From: Massospora cicadina
Taxonomy: Eukaryota > Entomophthoromycota > Entomophthoromycetes > Entomophthorales > Entomophthoraceae
Assembly (NCBI GenBank): GCA_022478985.1
Contig: JAKSZP010000108.1
Location: 62,001-126,000, forward strand
Direction: 5' to 3'
Length of the DNA: 64,000 nucleotides
Positions 32,781 to 43,560 of this stretch are shown here, piece by piece (position 1 is the stretch's first letter; each line of letters starts with the position of its first letter). A program made the translations under genes and the position numbers. Below the pieces are notes generated by a model. It searched no databases and was not told where the DNA came from. It was given only the letters and a program-made list of their open reading frames with translations.

Positions 32781-33607
32781 TGTCGTGAATCAACCATAAA
32801 CTCCGCTAGTGTGCCAGGCCAACCAGTATGAAGACTGATGGCCCTTTGCTGTTTCGCCTTCATTGACATACAACGTTATTCTATCTACTTCTACCCCACA
32901 GGGTATTAGCCACAAAGAGGTAAAAGTAAGATAAAGAGAAGGTATGGGAGCTGGTAGCGCCGGCCACTCCAGGCGTGATTACCTGCGCCTCTCAGGGATC
33001 CCCTATCCTATCTACTTCTACCCCACAGGGTATTAGCCACAAAGAAGTAAAAGTAAGAATGGTGCAAGAGAGATGTTTATTAGGAGGGAATGAACGACTA
33101 TTTTATTACTTTCAGGGCTACTGCACCCAAGTGCTCTTTGGCCAATCAACTGCCAGAAAACCCATCAGCCTCTTGATTCCAAACCTCTATCAGATCTTAA
33201 GCTCTATTCATTCATACTCATAGTGATTCCCTCCAGATCCGTTCATTTGATCGCCGAATATTTATATCAGGAAAATCCATTCTCAGCATAAATCACTGGT
33301 TAATCCTATATAAATTCGTAAATAAATAGGATTTCAAGCATCCTCAGCATGAGTCGCTGGTGCTCTAAATTTAGATGGTGGAACCATTCGGATTTATAAT
33401 GGATTCATCAGCTTTCCTCTAGAAACTCCCACAACAATCTTCAGATGGCATTTTGGCAGCGAATGCAGCTTCCACTAAAATAAACTCGATCAAACATATA
33501 ACATTAAATAGTATCAAACTAGGCAATTAGCCAGCAATTACACTCAACTAACCAAAACCCTTAATTTAGATACTATTGAAAGGATTCATCTGTTTAAAAT
33601 CCTGACA
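32781..33607. repeat. right LTR of the small LTR element
   Basis: It runs from TGTCGTGAATC to CCTGACA, 827 bp, and matches the reassembled left LTR. It contains the 127-bp-spaced internal duplication (units at 32881 and 33008). It is followed by catgc, the right target-site duplication, and then directly by gypsy RT sequence. Confidence 0.8.
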
Positions 33608-34620
33608 CATGCGTAGATAATGGACCCTTAAACAAAGTCACGGTTCACAATCCCTACCCTCTGCCCCTCAAGCAGACTATCAGTCAGTTGATTGCTAAAT
33701 CTTGTGTGTTCTCTAAGATGGATCTCGTCAATGCCTTCAACCAGATTTGGGTGATTGATGGGCAAGAGTGGCTTACCACAATATGAATGAAGTGAGGTAT
33801 TTTTCGATTCCATGTAATGCCCTTTGGGTTGAAAAATGCGCCCATTAAATTTCAAAGAATGATTGACAGTGTACTGGGTGACCTCCAGTTCGCTTGTGCA
33901 GTTGCATATATTGATGGCAATTTGGTTCACTCCCCAACTCCCGGAAAACATGCTAAAGACTTTGAAGTGGGCGTGGCTGCTTTGAACAAGGCGGGCTTGT
34001 TTATCAAGCTTTCAAAATGCGAGTTCTATAAGGAGGAAGTTACCTTCCTTGGGAACCTAGTCCTCAAAGATGGGTATGCGATTCCCCCAATAAATTGGAC
34101 GCCATCTGTAGATGACCAACTTCAACAACTCAGAAACTATTACGGTGCTTCTTGGGCACTATTATTTTCCTAAAGAAATTTTCCTTGGCCCTTTCCCTGT
34201 TAGCTGCTCTGCTCCACCCCATCACAGGTAAGAATGTGCCTTTTTTCTTGAACACCCAAGTACCAGAAGGCGTTTTGAGTCAATCAAAGAGGTGTTTTTA
34301 TCTCCCCCCATCTTAAAAGATGCAGATCCTGACAAGCTGTATATCATTGCTTGGGATGCCTCATCTGTGGCAGTGGAGGCGGTTCTGCTTCAGGAGCACG
34401 ATGATTTGGAACATCCAGTCACCTACCTTTCCCAAAAATTTTCCTCTACTGAGAAATACTGTGCCTTCTACAATAAGGAGTTGGCATCTTTAGCATTGGC
34501 GTGACTCATTGGAGGTATCTGTTACAGGGTGCCCAGCATGAGTTAACTGTGCATATGGATCATCAAGCTCTTTTGTATTTCCACAAACTCCAGAAATTGG
34601 CACATTAGCAAGCTCGCACC
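33608..34620 (+). pseudogene. gypsy reverse transcriptase and RNase H
   Basis: It resumes the RT chain cut at 26482. CVDNGPLNKVTVHNPYPLPL is followed by CVFSKMDLVNAFNQIWV, then VMPFGLKNAPIKFQRMID and CAVAYIDGNLVHS, where the YIDD active site has become YIDG. KLSKCEFYKEEVTFLG follows. RNase H begins with IIAWDASSVAVEAVLLQEHD, YLSQKFSSTEKYCAFYNKEL and, after a stop, VHMDHQALLYF. Together these copy element RNA and remove it. The lost catalytic Asp and several stops show inactivity. Confidence 0.85.
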
Positions 34621-36030
34621 TATCAGGACTTGTGCAGTTTCAATTTAAAATATGAATCTGTAAAAGGCATGCTTAACGTACTTCACAATTTTCTTAGCCG
34701 CAACCCAGCCCATTGTCCCTCAGACCCAGATGAAGTGGACCTCGTTACCATGATCACCCCCACTCAATTCTTGTTTATTGTTCATCCCATGGTCTTGTCA
34801 GTCGCCTTTGCTCCTGACGCCCCTTTCATTACACAGGTTTTAGCAGCCCAAATGACCTGTCCTGATGGAGTGGAGTTATTTGAGCAATTGTCCAACAAAA
34901 TCAAAAGCACTCCCTTTATTCCTTGGTGGAGGGTCTCATTTATTTTAGGTTGCAGGTTTGGGTTCCTCCTCTCTTCTGAGCCGAGGTGTTTTGAGCGCAT
35001 CACAACCCTCCCACAATTGGCAATCCGGGCAATAAGAAATGCATCAAATTGATTAAACGGGCTTATAATTGGGAAGTTTTAACTAAGGAAGTTTTGTCCT
35101 GGATTGCCTATTGCATTACCTGTGCAGGGGCTAAGTCAGACCGTCCAGGAAGAAATGGCCTCTTAAATCCCTTGCAACAGGCGGAGGGTCCATGGACATC
35201 AGTGTCCATGGATTTTATTGTCAAACTTCCCTGTTCTAATGGGTTTACAGCAGTAATGGTGGTGGTTGATTGTTTCACCAAATTTTCTCTAGATGTTCCC
35301 TGTTCTTCTGCAATTACGTTGGAAGCAACCACTCATCTCTTTGTGCGCCATGTGTTTTCAATGTTTGGTCTTCCTCGGGAAATCATCAGCAACCGCGGTT
35401 CACAGTTTACAGCATGGTTCTAAAGTGAACTTTAATCCATTTTAAAAATTTCCCTGTCACTCCACGGTGTATCATCCCAGTCTGATGGACAAACCAAGCA
35501 AGTCAACCAAATCTTAGAACAGTACCTGCGTTGCTATACTGCAGCCGCACAGGACACCTGGGCTAACAACCTTCCCCTCGCTATATTTTCCTACAACAAC
35601 GGAATTCACGCTTCTATGGGGTTTTCTCCTTATAAAATGATACTAAGGTATAATCCCTCGTCTTTAGTCAGACCCTGCTTGCATCACAAGGTCCCAGCTG
35701 CCGCTGATCATGCTTATCATATTAGGTCCGCTCAGTCCTTAGTGGGGGAGCTTCTCACTAAAGCTATCAATGACTACAAGTGGTTTGTGGATCATAAACG
35801 ACTCCCTTGTCATGACATAATGGTGAGTTCATATGTTATGCTCAATAGCGCCATTTGAGAATGCAGGTATCCTCCTGGAAATTTACAAGTAAGCGTTTAG
35901 GTCTCCCACTTGGTGGAGGAAGACTTGGGCAATGGAGCATTCCGGTTAAAACTACCTGCTCATTGGAAACAGCACCCCGTCTTCCACGTTTGTCAGTTGT
36001 CCCCATTTTTATGGGACTGTTCCCACAGAC
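34621..36030 (+). pseudogene. gypsy integrase
   Basis: The linker block 34630-35052 precedes a zinc-binding end (WIAYCITCAGAKSDRPG near 35100-35160). The catalytic core follows: FIVKLPCSNGFTAVMVVVDCFTKF carries the first Asp, EIISNRGSQFTAWF has Asn where the second Asp belongs, and SDGQTKQVNQILEQYL has Lys where the catalytic Glu belongs. Two of three catalytic residues are therefore lost. The downstream block includes FSPYKMILRYNPSS and AHQ-like repeats. Integrase inserts the element cDNA in the nucleus; this copy cannot. Confidence 0.82.
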
Positions 36031-36345
36031 TCTGAGCCGATTATAATTGAGAATGTGGAGGAGGCCGAAGTGGAAACATCTTACCATCCCATAAATCTCG
36101 AAGGTTCATTCAGTATCTCGTGGCCTGGAAAGGTTATCCGGCCTACAAGAACAGTTGGGTTAAGGCCCTTGATTGCGCTAACTGCATGGAACTGGTCGAG
36201 GCGATTCATGTGTCACATCCTGACGCTAACCATCCAACCCCTGAAAAGGTTGTGACTGTAATGACGATAAAATTGCCAAGGCTCACAAAAATGTGGCCCT
36301 CGTGGAGTTTCTTGGCGGTGGCGCCCTCTTTTGGAATAAGGAAAT
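36031..36345 (+). pseudogene. gypsy chromodomain
   Basis: Downstream of integrase the frame 36120-36347 reads (from a shifted start) YLVAWKGYPAYKNSWVKAL, DCANCMELVEAIH and HPDANHPTP. This matches the YLVKWKGYxxxxxTWExxxxL...ELIxxF pattern of a chromodomain, which directs integration to modified chromatin in chromoviruses. It places this family among the chromodomain-bearing Ty3/gypsy elements. One frameshift lies inside the domain. Pol ends near 36345 and a gag block follows immediately, with no LTR visible. Confidence 0.75.
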
Positions 36346-36349
36346 GATA

Positions 36350-37790
36350 ATATAAGTCAAGGTGAATGTCCCTTGTGCGTAGATCAGGTGATATTCCAAT
36401 TTCTAAATAAAAAGGTCCAAAGAGGGCGGCTGTACCCCTCATCACACAGTACAACCTCACCCATGTGGTAGACGAGTGCTGGGTAACAGCCCTCCCTCTT
36501 AGGATTCCTCCATTAGTACCCACACTTACCTCAGCCAAACTTGTCCACTGATTTGAGGAAATCTGCGCCGAGATTACCAAATTGATGTCCAAAGGTCCAA
36601 AACCAATGGGATAAAGCCCAACAATTGGGAAACATATAATCAAAAAGGGACAAATATCGATTTATTGGCTATAATTGCTGATGGTTTTAACTTAACCAGC
36701 AGTATGATTGCTGACACCAATTATCTCTCAAAATTGTTGGGGATGATCCCCAATGTGCATATGTTATCTTCAGAAACTACTGCAGACAGTTCAAAACCCC
36801 TATCCATTAAATTTGGAGTTTCAGCTGATGTAGCTCATTTGGCTGAATGAACGCCCCAGCGACTGGGCATGGGTGGGTTGGGCATCCTGAACCCTGTTTC
36901 CAACCAATTGGGACCTCCCCTACATGGGGTGGCCTGGGGAATTCCCGTTTCTTGTCAGGCCAGACGCCATCATGCCAACTGATGAAAACTCAGTTGAGCC
37001 TCAGTTCAGGCGCTTGAAGTCAAATCAATAGTGACTCAGTCTGACACCGAATCCTTCAATGTTAGTTCCGATTGAGATTATCTGCCCCCTTCCCCCAAAA
37101 AATTCACTGGGTTAGGTCAAATTTTAAGGACCTGATACCTGCTTGGACTCACTATAATCAAACATTATCGAATCAGTTGCATTGCACTGAGGAAATTGTT
37201 GATAAATTCTATTTATTTTCCTTCCCAATAATTTCCTGCTAAAACCATTGATCTTTTACTATATTTATATCCCTCTTGCCGAAGTCCCAATGGCATTAAC
37301 CTAGTTGCCTGTCAGTCCCTATACTAGTATGGGCATTACCAGTTTTGATGATCACAATCAGTCCCACAATTTTAACTGGATCAACGTGCAAGAAACTTCT
37401 GGCAATTTAACCCCATCATTGCAACTTTTCCCCATCGATATACTGGGAACTTATGGCATTAAATCCACCATTCCCAAGCAAGGACCCTCCCCCTGTCTCC
37501 ACAATCATATTGAACCCACCTGTCAGTAACCCTGTAGAAACCATTCCAGTGGTACAATCCCCTGCAGCAAGACCCCAGCTTCTGCATTTGTTTCCATATG
37601 GCTTGTTTTGGTTTTTTTCACACTCATTATACACCAACGAGTCATCATTTTCCAATTTGTGGCTCCATACAACGTTGTACAAGCGGCAATGCCACTGGCA
37701 ATCTGGCTTGATTTTTGGATGTTTACACATCCCAACTGAAAGGCTGGTCTAAACTTTTTCTGCCGTTTGCATGACACTCATGACAATCTA
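36350..37790 (+). pseudogene. gypsy gag block of the next head-to-tail body
   Basis: It aligns over about 1.4 kb with 18042-19470, including LGILNPVSNQLGPPLHGV and NVQETSGNLTPSLQL. The best frames are 36665-36850 (LLGMIPNVHMLSSETTADSS) and 37305-37529. It then changes abruptly into RT sequence at about 37800, so the rest of gag, the protease and the RT start are missing. It is therefore an internally deleted body. Confidence 0.6.
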
Positions 37791-37799
37791 CATTAAGAG

Positions 37800-39093
37800 G
37801 GGTATATCACAGCTCAATTTATTTCCCTTTGTTCTCTAAAATGCACCTGCAACTTTCCAACATATGATTGATGACCTCCAAGGAGATCTTTGCTCTATCT
37901 GCACTGTGGCATATATTGATGAAATTCTGCTACATTTACACAATCATAAGCTTCATTCGAAAGATCTCAGTCTGTGCTATCTTACCTTCAGAAAGCGGAT
38001 TTTTACATAAAATCTCAAATGTGGTTAATTAATTAGGAAGCCACTTTCCTAGGTAGCTGGGTTATAAAAGATGGGCATGAGCGCCTTCCTGCAAAATTGG
38101 ATCTATATTTTCATGTCTCACCCTCATAACTTAAAAAACAACACTACAGCTTCCTGGGCACCATTATCTTTCTCAAAAAGCTTTACCTTTAATATTTAAG
38201 TAGGCGGCACCCTTTCACTTTTTTTTTTTTTATGGGAAAAAAGTCCCATTCAAGTGGATATAAGTCTTCCGGAAAGCATTTGATACCACTAAGGAAGACT
38301 TTGTGTTAGCTCCTATTCTCAAGAATAACAATCTATTCAATCCCTTAATTGTGGCGTGTGATTACTCTTAGGCAGCTGTATGTGCTGTTTTACTTCAGGG
38401 ACACGATGAAGTGAGGCACCCAGTCACTTACTTTACTAAAAGGTCTCCTCCTCGGAACAATCATGAGAGATCTATGATAGATAACTTGCTGTGGTGGCAT
38501 GTCGCTCACTCATTGTCTGTATCCTCTCAAGAGAGTGTAATATAAAGGTATTGTCAGAACAGATCAGCAAATACTCATGTTTTTTGGAAGCCACAGAAAT
38601 TGGCACATTGTCAAACATAGACCTATTTTATCCTCTTCAGTTTCAATTTCAATTTAATTTTTTAAGGCGTTATGAATTTCTTTCCCAATATGTTGAGTCA
38701 CAACCTCTTCTTGAGCCCCACCAATGAGGAGTCCCAATAACTGACCATGGTCCTTTCACATTCTCAACTCTTCTCCATTGCCACTATCACAGTTTCTGCT
38801 GCAGACTGGGCGTTTGATGTAAATTTGTTTTTTTTGGCGTCTGGTTAAACGGCATTCTTAGAGGGCTTAATTTGTTTGAACAACTGGCGACCTTGCCCAT
38901 AAAAGTATGCATCATACCCCAAAGGATGGGATGTGTCAGGGTAAATTCTGACATTAGTGAAATTCCTGAGATTAAAGATATTGTCAGTCAGATCAATATG
39001 ATATGTGATGAAGTTGGGTCGAATAATTGCATATTTTGAATTATTGTAATGAAAATGTTCAATTAAACGTTTAAATTACTTCATTTGCAATAA
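37800..39093 (+). pseudogene. gypsy RT, RNase H and linker (second body)
   Basis: In mixed frames it reads NAPATFQHMIDDLQGDL, CTVAYIDEILLHLHNH (YIDD changed to YIDE), APILKNNNLFNPLIVACDYS, LLQGHDEVRHPVTYFTKRS, then a linker with GLNLFEQLATLPIK that matches GVELFEQLSNKIK of the copy at 34.9 kb. It is more decayed than the 33.6-36.3 kb copy. The chain is interrupted at 39094 by a SINE and at 40.23 kb by an LTR element. Confidence 0.72.
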
Positions 39094-39410
39094 TATTGAG
39101 TCAAGAGGGTGGAAGGCGAGTTGGTAGGGCATATGGCTACCAACCTAAAAGTTGCAGGTTCAATTCCCACCCTTTGCACATCAATTGGGGTGCCAGCTGA
39201 AGGAAGCTATTGGCGGTTAGTAGGTATAATAACACGAAAGCCTTACCCATATCATACCAAGAAATATCTTAGTCTCAATATGGAGGTGAAAAAAACTTTT
39301 TATGACAGAGTTGACCCTGCTCAGGTTTCATGTCAATACTTTTTTTCTCTATTTTGGTAGTGTCCATCCCCAGGTCAGCTTGCCTCAAATAAATAATAGT
39401 ATTGAGTCAA
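39094..39410 (+). mobile_element. 295-bp tRNA-derived SINE with 11-bp target-site duplication
   Basis: The body (39105-39399) is flanked by the perfect 11-bp repeat tattgagtcaa (39094-39104 and 39400-39410). The head is tRNA-like: GGGTGG at its start can pair with CCACCC about 70 bases later, box A resembles AGGCGAGTTGG and box B is GGTTCAATTCC. The tail (39357-39398) reads TAGTGTCCATCCCCAGGTCA followed by GCTTGCCTCAAATAAATA, almost the same as the end of LINE copy B (32222-32258). The shared tail indicates mobilisation by the family-2 LINE. It inserted into a gypsy pol remnant. Confidence 0.88.
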
Positions 39411-40230
39411 TTTATTGCACCAAAATGAATTTATGATGAGACTGAGACGATTCCCACTGCCTTTCAAAATCACATGCAAATTGCAGTCCCATAAGCTCCA
39501 GAGAAGAATAGTGCACTGTTTAAAATCAATTAAGCTTAGGTAAGTCCAGGAATTTGAATGGTATATAAAACCAGGGCATTCATTTGGTTAATCTGTGCAG
39601 TCAGTAAAAAATATTTTTATAATGCAAATACTATTAAGTTTATTTACTAAAGTGTTATCAATTCTGATCTACTTTCCAGCTAAAAAAACTCCCTTTTAAC
39701 TTTCCCCTTTTAAAGCAATGTCTTCAAGAAACTCCCATACCAGCTTGCCCACCATTCCTTATACCTGAGAACCTCTAGTGTCCTTGTCATACTGGGATAA
39801 ACCCCTTGGTTATGCTATTAAATGGTTAGCTACCCCCAACCAGGTCAGTATTACACCAGTCCCTGGCAGGATGATTCTTTTTAGGGGCAGAGTTTGATTT
39901 CTCCATGATTCAAAACAATGTAATTAGAAAACACCATGACCCTCAAGTGATAAGTCATCCATAAAACAAGTAATTTAATGATTATGTGAAATTCTATTAA
40001 TTGGCCTGATGTCTCTAAGATATCTTCACCCTAATAATGAAATTCATTACTAGTATCCATGCAAAATCAGACAGGCTAAAAATAATGGTCTTCTACATCT
40101 ATTGCAACAGTAAGATGTACATTAAACCTCCTTATTTGTTGGCTTCATTGTGGAACTACAAAACTTATTGGGTTTGATAAGATAATGGCTGTGGTGGATT
40201 GGTTCATAATTTTCTTTACTGTTCATCCCA
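39411..40230 (+). pseudogene. gypsy integrase, first half (second body)
   Basis: Continuation of the decayed pol after the SINE. Near 40165-40230 the frame reads GFDKIMAVVDWFIIFFTVHPM, equivalent to GFTAVMVVVDCFTKF of the copy at 35.25 kb, so the first catalytic Asp region is here. The domain is cut by the LTR element and resumes at 49712. The part 39411-40100 is mostly unreadable. Confidence 0.65.
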
Positions 40231-40232
40231 TG

Positions 40233-41349
40233 TGTTGGGATTTTTGCCCATATTCCCAGGCTGCTAGATTACCTGGTATCACTAGATGAAAATTCCCCAA
40301 GGTGAAGTGAATTGGAAATCGGTTGGCCCAAGTTTCAGAGTAACTATATTTGGGGGATTTTGAGATATTCGCCTGGTCATATCCATCGGGAATCAATCTG
40401 GACGAATACTTAAGATCTCATTGGGTGTAGTTCTAATGAAATAGGGGCATCTGATAGTGATTAACTATCAGCTTTACTGATTGGGATTGGTCAGGTTTTA
40501 TCACAGAATGATTAGGAATGAATAGCAAGTTTTGAGGTTAGTGATGCCACCTGCAACTAGAAAATCAATTGGTTGTTGAGTGACCTGACTTAATGAATAA
40601 GTCCCATTACCTAAGCAGGTCTCTAGCCAAATATGGTTTGTTTGCTTGGATTGAGAAGAAAATGTTAGGGACACATTTTCTGACTCTTTCCGTTTGAGGT
40701 CTCAAGGATGTCAAATGACAGAATCCTAGCCAGGATGAGGAAGACCATCGCTGCTGAGACGAGGATGGGTGATTCAATAGCAACAGTTGCCATTTCATTG
40801 AAGAGGTGTCAACTAAGTGTTAGACATTCGTATTCCCAATATATATTCCCTAGGTTTTACTTTAATAAAGAACAGTGTTTACAGCATTTACAAAATTTAT
40901 GAGAACAGTAATATTATCTATTTTGATATATAATTAAACTATTATCAGCTTCTATTGTGTAGTTCTTTCTCAAGGATATTATTGCAGAGGGCAATAATTG
41001 GAAGACTCTCAGAGAGAAGAGTAAAGTTATGAGCAGGGATCTAGAGAAGAAGGAGTCAAAATTAGGGATAGCTGCCAACTGTGTGTTGGGCTGAAGAGAC
41101 TGTCACCAGGGTATCTCAGAGAAGATTGGGTGGATAAGAGCAAGGGAATGAGTCCCTACAAGTACAACTTCATGATTATTTAATTGGTAATACTGGATGA
41201 GCGCTGGGCCAAAATATAATTTATATTCAACTATAGATAATAGTCTCTATAATATTATCAATAATAATTCATTCTATACAACACAACGAAGTGCATGAGG
41301 AAACTGAACCTTTGCAGTAAAAAGGTTACTGGGTTGCTCTCTGATAACA
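40233..41349 (+). repeat. 5' LTR
   Basis: It matches 48595-49711. It contains a TATA-like stretch (aatatatattccc near 40836) and AATAAA at 40863-40868, the expected promoter and polyadenylation landmarks. It also holds a small open frame (40708 onward, MSNDRILARMRKTIAAE) that is open in the other LTR copies. Confidence 0.9.
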
Positions 41350-41415
41350 GCCACTTGAGTAAATTTTTACAAGTGATGTTCAATACAGGGGTAGTTGAGT
41401 GAAGAATCTATTAGA

Positions 41416-42700
41416 ATGTCATACAAAGGTGAGCTACGCACACTGTGGACCGAGTTAGTTACTGTAAACCAGAATGCCTTAAACTCAGTGGACCATCGGG
41501 AGTTTGCTGCCTTAGAACAGGTCGCCAAGGTTTAGGAAGGAATAGAGAATGTAGCAAGCTTTGTGTATGAGTTACTCGGGAAAGTAACTTTGTTGAAGAA
41601 GAAAGAGGGGGACCTTGTTTGAGAGGTCTTATACCTGAAGACGGAGAAAGAAGCGGATTGTGTTCATTTAAGAAATTTTGGTATGGATATCAGAAGATTA
41701 ATCAAACAAGTGGAGGAACTTAAAGCTCACAGATGTGCTTGTGAGCCCAATATGGCAAGCGATGCTGTAAAAAGAAGTCCTCACACAATACTTGGGAAGT
41801 TGAATACCCCAAGGAACATCCCACCCGCTTTTAATGCCATTTTGGAGATGTTCCCAAAGTCACTCCTCAAGTTAGCCAAGTAGCTGAACCAAGAGAATTA
41901 GCCAGAAATAACTCAGAGTAATTTAGGCCAACGCTGAAATTGCCAACGTTCCATCAGGATAACGCCCCAGCATTTTTCTGACTGTTTGACATGACCATGA
42001 ATGTCTACGGGACTTTGTCAAAAGGCATTGATGGTCAAAAATTGCCTAGACACTGACTGTCAAAACTTAGTGTTACCTCACCTGGAGGGGGACAGCTGGT
42101 CATATGCTGAGGAAAAGGCGGCCATCATGAAAGAGTTCAGGAGTCTGACACACATGTCAAAACGTAAGCAGGAATTTATGGGAATCCAATTTCATAAAGA
42201 TGAGTCTCTTGCTAGCTTTGTGGATTGATTTTACCAGGAGTCACAGATCCTGGCCAGAGCGAAAGTATTGGACAGCTTTGATGCTAGAATTGCATTGCAA
42301 GCGGCCCTTTGGCCCTAGTGCAATTTGAATCATATGATGTCTTCCATGTTCGCAATGTAAATAACTACCTCACAAATGGTAGATAACTTGAAGATTTTGG
42401 GACCTATATTTGATGCCCCAAATAGAAGCTTCAAATCCAATACATTACAAAATCTGAATCTCACGAATGGAAATGAAGGAGCTAAAGAGGCTACCAATCA
42501 AACCGTGCTGGGGAATAAGCCCAAATAATTCAGAAGATTAAACAAGAAGGAAAAGGTCTGCTATCAGTGTGGCGGGAAAGGACATTTTGCTGTGCATTGT
42601 AAAAAGCCAAAGGATCAGATCAACGCGGTTCAGGCCAAAGAGACAGCAGTTACCAAGGATTTGGGAAAAGGGCCCGCGGCCTAGACGGGGAACAGTCTAG
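41416..42700 (+). pseudogene. gag of the LTR retrotransposon, with CCHC knuckle
   Basis: The first ATG after the LTR (41416) gives MSYKGELRTLWTELVTVNQN. A Glu/Lys-rich, probably coiled-coil segment follows, then the capsid-like part (SWSYAEEKAAIMKEFRSL, FMGIQFHKDESLASFVD, typical of retrotransposon gag near 42.1-42.3 kb) and the knuckle CYQCGGKGHFAVHC at 42559-42600. Gag assembles the particle and binds element RNA through the knuckle. Stops at about 41536, 41622, 41881 and others interrupt it, but the frame is largely kept between them. Confidence 0.85.
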
Positions 42701-43560
42701 AGCTGTGGAGAAACCTGTTTCTCCCAACATTATGAATGAAAAAATCAATATCAGCGATCTGTTTATAGATTACAAGCAGGATCAGCTGTATCAAGTGGTC
42801 AATATTGATGTATATGCTGTGACCAGAGCTGGGGCAAAGATAATCGGCCCTGAGATAATTCAGGAAGTTGCCCTTCCATACACCTGACAACTGGAGGAGA
42901 AGATTCAAACCACCAAGAATCATGATGAGTTATCTGACGTCCATTTACATGAGGCTAATCTGTCTATCCCCCTCAGAATAATAAAGGAATCGTTTCCTGA
43001 TTTATCAGAGCAGTTTATTCAGCCCCTAGATTTGGCTAATACAGCCACTATTCAAAAAATAAACACTATAAAACAATACTCTGAGTGTATGTATATAGTC
43101 ATACAAGTGAATTGAGTGAGGGTGAGGGTGATTGTCAACAGTAGAGCGCCCATTAATATTGTCTTGACCAAGCTGGTGAAGAGGATGAAGTTCTCGCCGG
43201 GCTTGGAACAAAAAAGAATATGAGACAGCTGGGACAAACACCACTATTTTCTGTGGAGTGTATAGTGCGCTGACACTACGATTTGGGTCATTGGTGGTAT
43301 CTGCGCCAGCAATAGTTTTGGCGAAACAAAACTATGACATTCTGATCAGAACAGAGTTTCTACAGAAATCTGGAGTTAAATATAAATTCAAGGATAATAC
43401 ATTGACCATCTTGGGTCAGACGTTACCAATAGTATATCAGAAGGACGGTGAAGCTCTTCTGAATCAAAGAAACATCTTCATCAATCTAATATACAATGAT
43501 GGCATTGTCCCAATTTGATACCAATTAGTTGATAGGAAGCAATGCGAAATGCCGGCGGAA
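42700..43560 (+). pseudogene. protease region of the LTR retrotransposon
   Basis: The active-site segment reads VNSRAPINIVLTKLVKRM near 43135-43190, where the family pattern is DSGAPxNxI; the catalytic Asp is therefore replaced by Asn. The C-terminal part is a clean block (43258-43518) with LAKQNYDILIRTEFLQKSG, matching the YDxLIGxxFL segment of gypsy proteases. Upstream, 42705-42887 is a spacer of unclear role. Confidence 0.75.

Larger units (their letters stand above)
26478..33612. mobile_element. small LTR element (TRIM-like), split by LINE copy B
   Basis: LTR1 is 26483-26988 plus 32276-32602 (833 bp without the LINE). The interior is 32603-32780 (178 bp). LTR2 is 32781-33607 (827 bp). 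Both LTRs begin TGTCG and end CA (CCAACA, CTGACA). The element is flanked by tatgc (26478-26482) and catgc (33608-33612), a 5-bp duplication with one difference. It interrupts the gypsy RT at the CVDY motif. The interior has no gene, so it is a non-autonomous terminal-repeat miniature or a deletion derivative. Orientation is undetermined. Confidence 0.75.

Noticed and set aside
41335..41360. LTR end TTGCTCTCTGATAACA as a primer-binding signal
   Set aside because: It resembles the complement of a common primer-binding sequence but in the wrong orientation for this element; probably coincidence.
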